64,000 nucleotides of DNA from PALSA-607 sp036501485 (GCA_036501485.1 DASYAG010000066.1:1-64000), one strand, 5' to 3'; positions 51,754 through 60,738 are shown, counted from the stretch's first letter. Numbers and translations are program-made. Notes: generated from the sequence alone by a model not told the origin.

Positions 51754-52346
51754 CTGGGTTGATCGGCCTTCGTGAGCTCACGAATGACGCGTGCGGGCGA
51801 TCCGGCGACCAGCGTCCAGGGCGGCACGTCGCGCGTCACGATGGATCCCGCCGCGACGACGCAGCCCTCTCCGAGGTGAACACCCTTCAATACGATCGCG
51901 CGGGTTCCGACCCAGACTTTATCGTCGATGCGCACCGCGCTGCGTGGGACATGGGTCCAGTCTTTGCGACCTTGCACCCACTCACCGACATCGTGTCGAC
52001 GGTGGTCGAAGTCCAGTGAATGCGAGTCGTGATCCATCACCAGTGCGCCGAACGCGATCAGCACGTCGTCGCCGATCACGATCTCGGTTGCGGCATCGAG
52101 AAGTGTTCCACCCCCGACGTGGGTTCGGTTTCCGATCTGGATGCGGGCACCCGCCGCCTCCAGCACCATCGAGGCCGCGATGTCGCTACTGTCCCCGATG
52201 CCAAGACTGGATCCGAAAGCATCACGCACAACCAATGAGGCGCCAAGAAGTCGCGTGTCGCGACCGATAGTCATACGACCTTGAAGCTGTCGCCGCCATG
52301 ACGCAACGCGGTACGGGAGCAGCAACCGCTGCCTTCGAGATCCCAT
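51750..52346 (-). CDS. hexapeptide-repeat acyltransferase (WcaF/maltose acetyltransferase-like)
   Basis: 198 aa from ATG 52346, six bases after the WecG stop. Left-handed beta-helix hexapeptides are visible: IQIGNRTHVGGG, IVIGDDVLIAFGALVMDHDSH, VRIDDKVWVGTRAIVLKGV, LGEGCVVAAGSIVTRDV and the closing VAGSPARVIREL. It acetylates a sugar of the repeat unit, probably. A longer reading up to 52520 lies inside wecG and was rejected. Confidence 0.87.
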   Translation of the reverse strand: MGSRRQRLLLPYRVASWRRQLQGRMTIGRDTRLLGASLVVRDAFGSSLGIGDSSDIAASMVLEAAGARIQIGNRTHVGGGTLLDAATEIVIGDDVLIAFGALVMDHDSHSLDFDHRRHDVGEWVQGRKDWTHVPRSAVRIDDKVWVGTRAIVLKGVHLGEGCVVAAGSIVTRDVPPWTLVAGSPARVIRELTKADQPR

Positions 52347-52351
52347 AAGCG

Positions 52352-53158
52352 CTATCGAACCAGACCGTCCGTGCGTGGCCCCGCATCTGCGCGCTTTCGC
52401 GGCGGCCGACGCACGATACCGACGACGAATGCCGGGTTGGTGCGCAGGTAGCGACGCCACAGCCGGCGGGGCTCGCGGCACAAGCGGTAGACCCATTCCA
52501 CTCCGCGCCGCTGCATCCACAAAGGCGCCTGCTTCACGACGCCGGCATGGAAGTCGAAGGCCGCACCGACGCCTATCAGGGCACTCGCCTGAAGCGCTTC
52601 ACGGTGCGTCGCCATCCAGTACTCCTGCTTGACCGCACCGAGCCCAACCCATACGACGTCCGCATTGCTGTCGTTGATTTTGCGTACGACGTCGGCATCT
52701 TCGGCGGGAGTCAACGCACGAAATGGCGGAGCGTAGCTGCCCGCGATGCGCAAGCCCGGGAACTGCGAAGTCAGCCGCGCGGAAAGCAATTCCAGAGTGC
52801 GTGGTGTGGTTCCGTAGAGGAAGACCGAGTGGCGCGACTGCGCGAGTGGCGCCGACAACGCCAGCATCAGGTCGGGGCCGTACACACGGGTGACGGCGGC
52901 GGCCCCAGCTCGTTTCAGACACCAGACGATCGGCATGCCGTCAGGCGTCGTTAACCCCGACGCGTTGTGGATGCGACGCAGCTCTTCGTCGTGCTGGCAC
53001 TCGATCACGGTGTGCACATTCGTGACACAGACGTAGTGTCGCTCGCCGTCGCTGATCCAGCGCATGATCTCGTTGACCGCGCCGTCGAGCGAGATCGCAC
53101 TGATGCCAACGCCGAGCACATCAACACGGCCAGGTTGCACGGCGAGATCAGCAAGCAC
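52352..53158 (-). CDS. WecG/TagA/CpsF family glycosyltransferase
   Basis: 268 aa, GT26. Motifs: VDVLGVGISAISLDGA, VTNVHTVIECQHD, TPDGMPIVWCLK, VYGPDLM, VFLYGTTP, GLGAVKQEYWM, and VGAAFDFHAGVVKQAP with RRGVEWVYRL. It adds the second sugar (often ManNAcA/ManNAc) to the lipid-linked first sugar on the cytoplasmic side. GTG 53158 overlaps the sugar transferase by 11 nt, with AGGT upstream. Confidence 0.92.
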   Translation of the reverse strand: MLADLAVQPGRVDVLGVGISAISLDGAVNEIMRWISDGERHYVCVTNVHTVIECQHDEELRRIHNASGLTTPDGMPIVWCLKRAGAAAVTRVYGPDLMLALSAPLAQSRHSVFLYGTTPRTLELLSARLTSQFPGLRIAGSYAPPFRALTPAEDADVVRKINDSNADVVWVGLGAVKQEYWMATHREALQASALIGVGAAFDFHAGVVKQAPLWMQRRGVEWVYRLCREPRRLWRRYLRTNPAFVVGIVRRPPRKRADAGPRTDGLVR

Positions 53159-54659
53159 CGCTACCTCGCAGCACAGCGCGTGCGGTCTTCCAAAGAATCA
53201 TCAAGTCGAAGGCCGGCGACCAGTTTTCGACGTAGTAAAGGTCGAGCCGAATCGACTCGTCGAAAGGCAAGTCCGAGCGGCCGCTGACCTGCCACAACCC
53301 CGTCATGCCCGGCCGCACCAGCAGTCGCCGACTCACGTCGTGACCTACCTGCTCGACCGAGGCAGGCAACGGTCGTGGTCCGACAAGCGACATCTGTCCG
53401 AACAGCACGTTGAAGAGCTGCGGCAACTCGTCGAGCGAATAGCGACGCAAGAGGGCACCGACCGCGGTCACCCGAGAATCGACCGCGTCCTTGACGAACA
53501 TGCCGCCCGGCTTTTCCGCATGTGCAGCGACCAACGTGTCAAAAGACTGGTCCGCGTCGGCACGCATCGTGCGGAACTTGTAGATCGTGAAGAACTCACC
53601 GCCGCGACCTGATCGCTGCTGACGAAATATCGCTGGCCCCGAACTCGTGAGTCGAATTGCAACCGCTATGCCGAGCAACAGCGGCGACGATGCGATGAGT
53701 AGCAATAGCGCTGCCACCCGATCAAACGCCGACTTCGCGAGCTGTTTGCCGCCATCGAGCGTTGGTTCTTCGACGTGCAGCAGTGGCAGGCCGTCGACGG
53801 GCCGCATGTGGATCCGTGGCCCTGCGATGTCGGTCAACGCAGGCGAGACGAGCAGGTCGACGCCGGTGCCCTCGAGTTCCCACGCGAGCTCGCGCAGCGC
53901 AGCTGGACTGAATCCCGACGGCGCGACCGCAACGGTGTCGGCTTGGGTACGAGCCAGCACCTCCAGTACGCGCCCGCGCTCGCGCGCCGTCCGGTCAGAG
54001 CCAGCAAAGTCTCCCGCTGACGGCGACCATGTACCGGCAACGTGATAGCCGGTGTAGACAGAACGACTGAGGCCTTCAGCGAGTTTCGCCGCGGCGATGG
54101 GGGTGCCGACGACCAGCACCCGATGCAGGCAGTGCGACTTGCGCCGCAACCGATGCAGCACCCGTCGAGCCAAGTAGTGCCCGGCAAGGGTCGAGATCAG
54201 CCCGATCGGAAGCGCGAGCGCCACGAACCCACGCGACAAGGGCAGCTTGCCGACGAACGTCACGAACGCGACGAGAGCAGTTACCCGAATCGCAGCGTCG
54301 GCGACGCGGCGAAACTCGTCCGACCCGATGCCCAGGTAGCGGGCGTCATACGAGTGGGTGCTCGCGAGCAGCGCCAACCAAACGGCGGCAACAAGAGCAG
54401 CAATCGCGTAGTAGTCGATCCCGCCGACCTTGACGCTGCCCGCCGGCGCACCCCACCGGAGCAGGGCGGCGATAGTTGTCCCACTGAACAGCAACACGGC
54501 GTCGAGAACGACCAGGACCGCGGTGTACCTGCGCTGCCACGACGCCCGTGCCGCAGGCCCGGAAGAGACCGGCCGTAGCGGTCGCGGTGGCGCTGCAGTC
54601 GCCGTATCGAGCGGGTGGGCACTCACCCTTGGTCTCTCGGCGTATCGGAGCGTCAGCAT
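53148..54659 (-). CDS. polyprenyl glycosylphosphotransferase initiating exopolysaccharide (WbaP/CpsE-like)
   Basis: About 503 aa from ATG 54659 (TTG 54701 and GTG 54626 are alternatives; none has a clear ribosome site). Four hydrophobic helices at ~45-150, a CoA-binding-like/Rossmann region (VLVVGTPIAAAKLAEGL), then a fifth helix and the catalytic domain: FRQQRSGRGGEFFTIYKFRTM, SLDELPQLFNVLFGQMSLVGPRPLP, RPGMTGLWQVSGRS. It transfers hexose-1-P to undecaprenyl phosphate, the first step of the pathway. It is the first gene of the minus-strand arm. Confidence 0.92.
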   Translation of the reverse strand: MLTLRYAERPRVSAHPLDTATAAPPRPLRPVSSGPAARASWQRRYTAVLVVLDAVLLFSGTTIAALLRWGAPAGSVKVGGIDYYAIAALVAAVWLALLASTHSYDARYLGIGSDEFRRVADAAIRVTALVAFVTFVGKLPLSRGFVALALPIGLISTLAGHYLARRVLHRLRRKSHCLHRVLVVGTPIAAAKLAEGLSRSVYTGYHVAGTWSPSAGDFAGSDRTARERGRVLEVLARTQADTVAVAPSGFSPAALRELAWELEGTGVDLLVSPALTDIAGPRIHMRPVDGLPLLHVEEPTLDGGKQLAKSAFDRVAALLLLIASSPLLLGIAVAIRLTSSGPAIFRQQRSGRGGEFFTIYKFRTMRADADQSFDTLVAAHAEKPGGMFVKDAVDSRVTAVGALLRRYSLDELPQLFNVLFGQMSLVGPRPLPASVEQVGHDVSRRLLVRPGMTGLWQVSGRSDLPFDESIRLDLYYVENWSPAFDLMILWKTARAVLRGSGAC

Positions 54660-54732
54660 GAGGCCCGGACGGCGCGGTGTTGCGCCATTTGGCCCAGTCA
54701 AGCCTCAGGGCCGGCCCGCTCGGAAGCGAGAC

Positions 54733-55593
54733 CTACTTCAGCAAGCGCGAAAGGCGGCGATCCGCGAGAGGCTTGCCGCCGGTTTGGCAGGTCGGGCAGT
54801 ACTGCAGCGACGAGTCGGCAAAAGAGACCTCCCGCACGGTGTCACCGCAGATCGCACATGGCAGGCCGGTCCGGCCGTGCACCCGCAGGTTCGCCTTCTT
54901 TTCCGCCTTCAGCTCGCCCGCATCGAGATCGGCGGCCCGCCCCACGGCGTCCCGCAATGTCTTCTGCATGGCTTCATAGAGAACCGCCACGTCATCGGGG
55001 GTGAAGCTGTCGGCGATCTTGAAGGGCGACATCTTGGCGACGTGCAGGATCTCGTCGCTATAGGCATTGCCGATTCCGGCGATCACCGATTGGTCACGCA
55101 GCAGCCCCTTGATCTGCATGCGCCGGCCATGCAGCAGCTCCGCCAATGCATCGACGTCGAACGCAGGATCGAGCGGTTCGGGACCCAACCGCGCAACGCC
55201 CTCGATAGTCGCTGGGTCGAAAACCACATACGCAGCAAGGCGTTTCTGGGTTCCGGCCTCGGTCAGATCAAAGCCCGAGCCGTCATCAAGTTTCACTCGC
55301 AGCGCGATCGGACTCTTGCCCGGCCGGATCGGTGTCGCGGCAAGCTCGGCTCGCCATCGCAGCCAACCAGCACGAGCAAGATGGACGACGAGGTGCGGGC
55401 CTGTTGTCGCGACATCAAGGAATTTCCCGCGCCTGCTTGCGCCGGTGATCGTGGTACCGATCAAAGCCGACACCGGCGGGTCGAAGGTCTTCAGTACCTG
55501 GAATGACCCGACGTCGACCCGGTCGATGCGACGGCCGACCACATGCGTGGTCAGAAACGTCGCCAACGCTTCGACTTCGGGTAGCTCCGGCAC
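54733..55593 (-). CDS. Fpg/Nei family DNA glycosylase-lyase
   Basis: 286 aa. It starts MPELPEVEAL (catalytic Pro2/Glu3 after Met removal), has KFLDV/HLARAGWLRW, the H2TH-containing IAGIGNAYSDEILH, and a C-terminal zinc finger CAICG...CPTCQTGGK. It removes oxidised bases and nicks the abasic site. Nei2-type actinobacterial enzymes look similar, so MutM versus Nei is left open. It lies 73 nt upstream of the sugar transferase and is functionally unrelated to it. Confidence 0.92.
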   Translation of the reverse strand: MPELPEVEALATFLTTHVVGRRIDRVDVGSFQVLKTFDPPVSALIGTTITGASRRGKFLDVATTGPHLVVHLARAGWLRWRAELAATPIRPGKSPIALRVKLDDGSGFDLTEAGTQKRLAAYVVFDPATIEGVARLGPEPLDPAFDVDALAELLHGRRMQIKGLLRDQSVIAGIGNAYSDEILHVAKMSPFKIADSFTPDDVAVLYEAMQKTLRDAVGRAADLDAGELKAEKKANLRVHGRTGLPCAICGDTVREVSFADSSLQYCPTCQTGGKPLADRRLSRLLK

Positions 55594-55614
55594 AGCGTCG
55601 ATAATGCCTGACGA

Positions 55615-56115
55615 TCAGGCCGCGTGCGCTCCGTGCAGTCTGGCCGCGTACGCGCCTTCTAATCTCGCTACCCGCGCTGCCCGCTTCTTTGCGCGACGCG
55701 CCTTCTTGCGCCGATCACCGAGGCCGTCAATAAGCAGGCTCAGACCAGAGCCCAACATCCAGACGTCTTTTGAGATCGCCGTCCCTTGCTGGGTGGGCCG
55801 GATGCCGTCTGGCTTCGTCATCCCTGGTGTCTTCAAATACATCCGAAGGAGCGAGCCCGAGAAGCCGGTCAGAACGGCACCCGCGAACCACGCCGGGATG
55901 ATCGGCGTCAAAAGCACCGAGCCGACCCCGATCTCGCTGATCGCGAGAGCCCGGACGAATTTCGGCGGCTCGAGCTTGGATAGGAACGGGTAGGTGCCGA
56001 CGGCCATGCCGTGGAGCGCGCCAGCCGTGGTTTCGTCGGCCGAAAGCTTGCCTATGCCGGTATTGAGAATGAACGCGCCGGTCGCGAGGCGGGGCGGGAT
56101 GTGACTGAGTTTCAT
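55615..56115 (-). CDS. DoxX-like small membrane protein
   Basis: 166 aa from ATG 56115; an in-frame extension to 56505 lies in the PBP gene and was rejected. About four hydrophobic segments (ATGAFILNTGIGKL, ALAISEIGVGSVLL, AGAVLTGFSGSLL, WMLGSGLSLLIDGL) resemble DoxX/SURF4-like proteins. The C-terminus is a Lys/Arg-rich then Ala/His-rich tail. Function unknown. An inverted repeat at 56149-56166 precedes it. Confidence 0.7.
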   Translation of the reverse strand: MKLSHIPPRLATGAFILNTGIGKLSADETTAGALHGMAVGTYPFLSKLEPPKFVRALAISEIGVGSVLLTPIIPAWFAGAVLTGFSGSLLRMYLKTPGMTKPDGIRPTQQGTAISKDVWMLGSGLSLLIDGLGDRRKKARRAKKRAARVARLEGAYAARLHGAHAA

Positions 56116-56148
56116 GGTCTGCTCGTACCCTCTGACGGCGCTCTGATG

Positions 56149-56166
56149 CGTGCAATTTGATGCACG
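56149..56166. promoter_or_regulatory. inverted repeat CGTGCA-ATTTGA-TGCACG, candidate operator
   Basis: A perfect 6-bp inverted repeat with 6-base spacer lies 34 bp upstream of the DoxX-like ATG and 50 bp after the PBP stop. On the minus strand TTGAAC (-35-like) abuts it. The short arms and non-GC loop argue for protein binding, not termination. Confidence 0.4.
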
Positions 56167-56216
56167 TTCAACTATTGAGGGATCGTACATCGGTGCTGCT
56201 AGCAGCTTCGCAATGC

Positions 56217-58496
56217 CTAGTGGCTCGGAGTCGCCGACGGCTTCCCGCTGGGCTTGGCCGATGGCTTCGAGCTCGGGGTTCCTGACGGGTTGTAGCTCGG
56301 GGTACCCGACGGCGTGCCGGTCGGGGTAGCAGTCGACTTCGCGGACGCGGTAGCGGTCGACTTCGCAGTCGCTGTGGGCGACGGCGCGACGCCGGCCAGG
56401 TTCTGTAGAAACGACAGCGCAACCGGCGCCGCGACGGTGCCGCCGCTTTGACCGTCTTGGACGTAGACCGCGAACGCGATGTCGCCCTGATAGCCAACAA
56501 ACCACGCGTGCGTCTTCGGGGTGGCGCCCGGCCCGTACTCGGCTGTTCCCGTCTTACCCATGACCGGACCGCCAGGCGCGTTGATGAGAGCAGAGCCGGT
56601 GCCGACAGTGACAACCTCGCGCATCAACGAATGCAGTTGGGTGATGACGTTGGCCGGGAAGTTCGGACCTGGCGTCGGGGCTGGAGCCGTGGGCGCAGGT
56701 GCCGAGACCGACGCGGCCGGGGAACCCGACGCCCCCGGCGAGGCAGCGGAAGTACTACCCGACGAGCAGTCGGCAGGCTTACCGGTGATCACCAACTGCG
56801 GCGGGATGTAATGCCCGCGGGCCACGGTGGCAACGGCCACCGCGAGGCTTACCGGGCTGACCAACGTGGAGCCCTGCCCAAATGACGTCGCTGCAAGGTC
56901 TGTCGCGTCTTTGGGCGGCGAGACCGACCCGCGAAATGCCGGCGTACCGAGCGACCAACACGCGCCAATTCCGAGCGACTGCGCCGTGTTCGACAACGTC
57001 AGGCCCGGCACCTTCGGCGCCAAGCTGATGAACGCGGTATTGCACGACTTCGCGAAGTCGGTGTGGAAGGGCACGCTGCCGAGTTGCTCGCCCTCGTAGT
57101 TGTGGAACGTCTTTCCGAACACGACGATCTGCGGCAGGCAAGGCACCGCGGTGTTGACGTTGAACCCCTGCTCGAGCAAGGCAGTCGTCGTCACAATCTT
57201 GAAGGCTGACCCGGGCACGATCTGGCCGAGCAGCGCGGCGTCGAAGCCACCGCCGTCAGGGCCGTTCGCCACGGCGATGACCTGCCCGGTCGACACCCGA
57301 ACCGCCACCAGCGCACTTGGCTGGGTCGTGACCGTCGACAGCGCGGCATCCGCAGCGGCCTCCACCGTTTGGTCGAGGGTCGTGCGAAGGGGCGTCCCTT
57401 GTATCGGTGGCTGTGTATGGACGACGGTGGGCGGGGCCGCCTGATGAAGCGCTTGGATCTCATAGCCAGGGCTGCCGGAGAGTGTGGCATCGAAGTCCTT
57501 CTCAAGACCACCCAAGCCTCCGACATCTCCGGAGATGTAGCGACCGTCCGAGGCGTCGACGATCTCCTTCGTCACCGGGCCGACCGTGCCAATAAGCGAT
57601 CGCGCAAAGTCGTGCGAAGGACTCAATTGTTCGTTCAGGTCGCGCAATACGAGGCCTGGGATCGGCGCGAGCTGCGCGGCAACCTTCTCGTAGTCCGGCT
57701 CGCGCAAGGTGATGACGTCGACGAACTCATCGGACGTCGAACCCTTGATTCGAGTCACCAATGACGGCGCGTCCACGCCGAGGATCTGCGACATCTGATT
57801 CGCCGTCGAGGTCGGATCGAGGACCTTCCCGGCCTCCAGACCGACGTCGACGACTGGCCGCGCTTCAACGATCGGTTGCCCCGCGCCGTCCAGAATCGTG
57901 GCCCGCGTCGGGGCGAGCCGGGTGTATTGCAGCGTGTCACCGGCGCCGAGCGACGACTGCACGACCGATGGCTTCCAGGCGAGCTCCCAGCTGCCGGCGA
58001 CGTCGTTGACGTCGACGGTCGACTGATAGGTCCAGGTCTGGGCGCCGGGTAGGTGCCAGGTGACGTTGAGCACCGACGAGAAGATGCTGGCGTCAGACGT
58101 GGGCTGGGTCGGTTGTGCCGTGACGTCGACCGAGACTGCCTGTAGCTGCGCGACGATCGTCTTGTACGCGGTCTGCACGTCGGCGCCGCTCAACCCGCCG
58201 AGGTAGGGCACAGCTGTCAGGTCGCCTTTCGTCCACGCCTTGGCGAACTGCAGTGCCAACGCGTCCGCCGGATTGGTCGGAGAGACGATCGCGGACGGCG
58301 ACGAAGGGGACGACGGGGGCGTCGCGCTGGCTGGATGCTTGTGCGAGGAGCGGGGATAGAGGTAGAACGCCCCAACGGCGGCTCCGGCCAGGATGATCAC
58401 GAGAAGGAGGATCAACCCGACCCCGGGTCCACGACCCCCGCGGCCCCCGCGACCTCCGCGACCGGTTGGTCGCAACGGCGACTGGCGATAACTCAC
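56217..58496 (-). CDS. class B penicillin-binding protein with MecA-like N-domain
   Basis: 759 aa. A Gly/Arg-rich cytoplasmic start, one membrane helix (~26-46), an NTF2-like MecA_N domain (~70-190), a dimerisation domain (LAPTRATILDGAGQPI), and a transpeptidase domain. Catalytic motifs: SxxK as SAFK (Ser430), SxN as SCN, and KTG as KTGTAEY (~650). It cross-links peptidoglycan outside the membrane and is a beta-lactam target. The C-terminal ~50 residues are Ser/Thr/Pro repeats (GTPSxxPSG, PSGKPS). Another Ala/Ser/Pro-rich insert precedes the KTG motif. The start at 58496 is 41 nt from the divergent PLDc_N gene. Confidence 0.93.
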   Translation of the reverse strand: MSYRQSPLRPTGRGGRGGRGGRGPGVGLILLLVIILAGAAVGAFYLYPRSSHKHPASATPPSSPSSPSAIVSPTNPADALALQFAKAWTKGDLTAVPYLGGLSGADVQTAYKTIVAQLQAVSVDVTAQPTQPTSDASIFSSVLNVTWHLPGAQTWTYQSTVDVNDVAGSWELAWKPSVVQSSLGAGDTLQYTRLAPTRATILDGAGQPIVEARPVVDVGLEAGKVLDPTSTANQMSQILGVDAPSLVTRIKGSTSDEFVDVITLREPDYEKVAAQLAPIPGLVLRDLNEQLSPSHDFARSLIGTVGPVTKEIVDASDGRYISGDVGGLGGLEKDFDATLSGSPGYEIQALHQAAPPTVVHTQPPIQGTPLRTTLDQTVEAAADAALSTVTTQPSALVAVRVSTGQVIAVANGPDGGGFDAALLGQIVPGSAFKIVTTTALLEQGFNVNTAVPCLPQIVVFGKTFHNYEGEQLGSVPFHTDFAKSCNTAFISLAPKVPGLTLSNTAQSLGIGACWSLGTPAFRGSVSPPKDATDLAATSFGQGSTLVSPVSLAVAVATVARGHYIPPQLVITGKPADCSSGSTSAASPGASGSPAASVSAPAPTAPAPTPGPNFPANVITQLHSLMREVVTVGTGSALINAPGGPVMGKTGTAEYGPGATPKTHAWFVGYQGDIAFAVYVQDGQSGGTVAAPVALSFLQNLAGVAPSPTATAKSTATASAKSTATPTGTPSGTPSYNPSGTPSSKPSAKPSGKPSATPSH

Positions 58497-58537
58497 ATGC
58501 CGAGCCTAGTAATCTCATCGCGAAGAAGGGTGGGGGC

Positions 58538-58894
58538 GTGCTGGTCTACGAAGGCTTTGGACTGCTACTAGTTGTTGCGCTCTGGATCTTCTGCCTTGTC
58601 GACGTGATCGTGTCGAAAGAGGATGAATGCCGCAACTTGCCCAAGCTGCTTTGGCTACTCATCGTGTTGATGCTGCCCGACGTTGGCTCGCTGCTGTGGC
58701 TGATCGCTGGTCGGCCAAGGGGGCAGCGCCAGTCAGGGCCCGGAGGGCGTAGACAGTCATGGCAGCAACGGACGACACACCCGGCGACCGGCCCGCGCGC
58801 GAAGATGGCGCCGCGCCCGACGATGCTCTCAGCTGGGGCGAATCCGGACGACGACGACGAGTTTCTGCGAAGCATTCGCCGCACGGACGAGTGA
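58538..58894 (+). CDS. PLDc_N (phospholipase D-nuclease N-terminal) membrane protein
   Basis: 118 aa from GTG 58538 (AAGGGTGGGG upstream). Two helices (LLLVVALWIFCLVDVIVS, LLWLLIVLMLPDVGSLLWLIAGRP) form the PLDc_N motif with its W..DVGS.WLI.GRP end. The tail is Arg/Asp-rich with DDDDEFLRSIRRTDE, as in actinobacterial members. Function unknown. It overlaps the next gene by GTGA. Confidence 0.85.
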   Translation: MLVYEGFGLLLVVALWIFCLVDVIVSKEDECRNLPKLLWLLIVLMLPDVGSLLWLIAGRPRGQRQSGPGGRRQSWQQRTTHPATGPRAKMAPRPTMLSAGANPDDDDEFLRSIRRTDE

Positions 58895-59427
58895 TTCCTC
58901 CGCGACCGGCCTGGCGGCGTTGGCTCAATCTCGCCGTCGCTGTGCTGGTTGTCATAGCGGCGGTCGTGGAGATCCGGCTTTACGTCGTCCCCGCATCTGA
59001 CAGCGCCGGACCCGCCGATGCGGTGGTGGTGCTGGGCGGCCAGGAATACAAGGCCCGCCTAGCGACCGCTGACGTGATGCTTGCGAAGTTCCCGGGCTCG
59101 GTCGTCGTGGTGTCGATTCCGGGCAACATCACGTGCCCGCCACAACCCCCCGGAGCATCGGCAATCCTCTGTTTCAGCCCGAACCCGAGCACGACGCAGG
59201 GCGAGGCGCAGATGGCGTCAAAGCTCGCGGCAAAGTACGGCTGGAAGACGATGGAAGTCGTGACTACCGCCGACCAAGTGTGGCGGGCACGACTGCGGTT
59301 CTCCCGTTGCTGGGCCGGCAACCTGACCGTCGTCCGATCGAACTCGAGCATCTACTCGCGGATGCGTGCGGTCCCGTACGAAACCGCCGCCACCATCAAG
59401 GCCGAGACCCTGCAGCGCGGCTGCTGA
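58891..59427 (+). CDS. YdcF/SanA-like DUF218 domain protein, membrane-anchored
   Basis: 178 aa from GTG 58891, inside the previous stop (GTGA). An in-frame ATG at 58759 would overlap the PLDc_N gene by 136 nt and adds a charged, low-complexity stretch. One membrane helix (~8-28), then the DUF218 fold: ADAVVVLGGQEYKARLATADVM, VVVSIPGNI and a WRARLRFSRCW segment. The SanA/ElyC/YdcF group acts in envelope processes. Three Cys (PP..C, ILC, RCW) may pair outside the membrane. Confidence 0.8.
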   Translation: MIPPRPAWRRWLNLAVAVLVVIAAVVEIRLYVVPASDSAGPADAVVVLGGQEYKARLATADVMLAKFPGSVVVVSIPGNITCPPQPPGASAILCFSPNPSTTQGEAQMASKLAAKYGWKTMEVVTTADQVWRARLRFSRCWAGNLTVVRSNSSIYSRMRAVPYETAATIKAETLQRGC

Positions 59428-59434
59428 CGGCGTT

Positions 59435-60007
59435 CTACGGCTGGCGTCCCGAGAGTGCAATCACGCGTTTTGCGGGGTCGTCGGAGTCGATCGGCACTGG
59501 CGCCGCGAAGATGCCCGCCGCCTCCCACGACTTCGCGTTCGCCTGCATGTAGACCAGGACCGTGGCCACCGTGTTTGGCTCCATGGCCTCGTGGAGACCC
59601 GCCCCACGCGCGAGATCCCAGCCGTGAATGAGCAGGTCGGACAGCATCTGTTTGCCGTACTCGAGCGCCGGATGGTCCCCGAATGACAGATGCACCAGGG
59701 CGTCTGGTGAGGTCTTGAGCCACGCGGCGCGCGAAGCCTGCGCCGCGCGTTCCCAAGCCGTCAGTGGCGAATCCCCAAGCACGTCGCCTTCGTATCGGTC
59801 GCCGACCTGCGCGATGGTCTCGCCGTCGAGCAGGTGCGGCGCCCACAAGTGTTCGCTGGTGACGTGATTCACCAAATCGCGGACTGACCAATCAGTGCAG
59901 GGCGTCGGCGCTGCCCATGCATCGACCGGGACCGCCCTGACCTTCTCGCCGAACGCGTCGATGCCTTGCACGATGAGGTCAAACGTCGGCGGCGGTACGG
60001 CTGTCAT
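59435..60007 (-). CDS. TIGR03086/DinB-like maleylpyruvate isomerase N-domain protein
   Basis: 190 aa from ATG 60007 (AGGGTGG upstream); eleven extra residues from 60040 overlap the PIG-L gene. Signatures: APTPCTDWSVRDLVNHV, the first metal His/substrate segment, and DLLIHGWDLARG, the second. The group is related to mycothiol-dependent maleylpyruvate isomerase and DinB four-helix metal-binding proteins. The substrate is unknown. It follows the PIG-L deacetylase by 11 nt, and PIG-L enzymes make or cut mycothiol conjugates, which may be a functional link. Confidence 0.87.
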   Translation of the reverse strand: MTAVPPPTFDLIVQGIDAFGEKVRAVPVDAWAAPTPCTDWSVRDLVNHVTSEHLWAPHLLDGETIAQVGDRYEGDVLGDSPLTAWERAAQASRAAWLKTSPDALVHLSFGDHPALEYGKQMLSDLLIHGWDLARGAGLHEAMEPNTVATVLVYMQANAKSWEAAGIFAAPVPIDSDDPAKRVIALSGRQP

Positions 60008-60018
60008 GACGCACCACC

Positions 60019-60738
60019 CTACCGGCGAAGTAGGAAGCATTCCTCAGGCAGTTCGGCGTTCGGCATCGACTGTGCGAGCGCCTTGAGCTGGCTCGGATAC
60101 TCCTTCAACGCTGCGATTTTCCGTTCGCCGAGATCGAAACTCAGTGGCTGAAGTTCATACCCCAGCTCGCGGAGTCGAGCGAGTCGAACGTCGGCTTGCG
60201 CGCGATGCAACACCCGATACGGGACGTCGACGAACGCGACCCAGTGCGTCGCCATCGCGGGAGTTTCCTTAAGCAGCAGGAAACACGCCTCGTGGGTACG
60301 CTCGTGGTCGGTGTGTGACAGTCCGAGCGGGAACGCGATCGTCTCGGGCTGCAGCTCCTCGATCGCTTCGCGGATTGCCGCCGCGATGTCAGAAGGTGTG
60401 GCTGACTCACGTGGGTCGACGACGTACTGGCTGTCGAGAAAGTCGAGCCATCGGGGCACCGCGCCAAGGTGGGCGAGTGCGGCACGATCCTCAGCCCGAC
60501 GCAGGCCCACGACATCGTCCCCTGCGGCGAATCCGCTGGCCTGGTCCCAAGCGGTTGACCCGGGAAGGAACTCGGGGGCTGTCGCCGCGTCGCGGGTTGG
60601 CGGAACGCCCGCGAACACCGTTAGCACCGTGGCCGCAGCAGCGCCGGCGACCAATCCCGCGCAACTCAGTACCGCATCGTCGAGGTGGGGAGAAATAACG
60701 GTTAGGGGCGCGAGCGTCGTGACATAGGGCAACGTCAT
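60019..60738 (-). CDS. PIG-L family deacetylase
   Basis: 239 aa. The zinc motif is SPHLDDAVLS (His-x-Asp-Asp), with the second part in SHTDHERTHEA. LmbE/MshB-like metal-dependent deacetylases act on N-acetylglucosaminyl compounds including mycothiol intermediates; here the exact substrate is open. ATG 60738 is followed by TLPYVTTLAPLTVISPHLDD. It is cotranscribed with the TIGR03086 gene. Confidence 0.88.
   Translation of the reverse strand: MTLPYVTTLAPLTVISPHLDDAVLSCAGLVAGAAAATVLTVFAGVPPTRDAATAPEFLPGSTAWDQASGFAAGDDVVGLRRAEDRAALAHLGAVPRWLDFLDSQYVVDPRESATPSDIAAAIREAIEELQPETIAFPLGLSHTDHERTHEACFLLLKETPAMATHWVAFVDVPYRVLHRAQADVRLARLRELGYELQPLSFDLGERKIAALKEYPSQLKALAQSMPNAELPEECFLLRR

Noticed and set aside
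52347..52520. N-terminal extension of the acyltransferase
   Set aside because: Lies within wecG and has no hexapeptide or family sequence.
56116..56505. N-terminal extension of the DoxX-like protein
   Set aside because: Lies in the PBP gene tail and translates its Ser/Pro repeat DNA in another frame.
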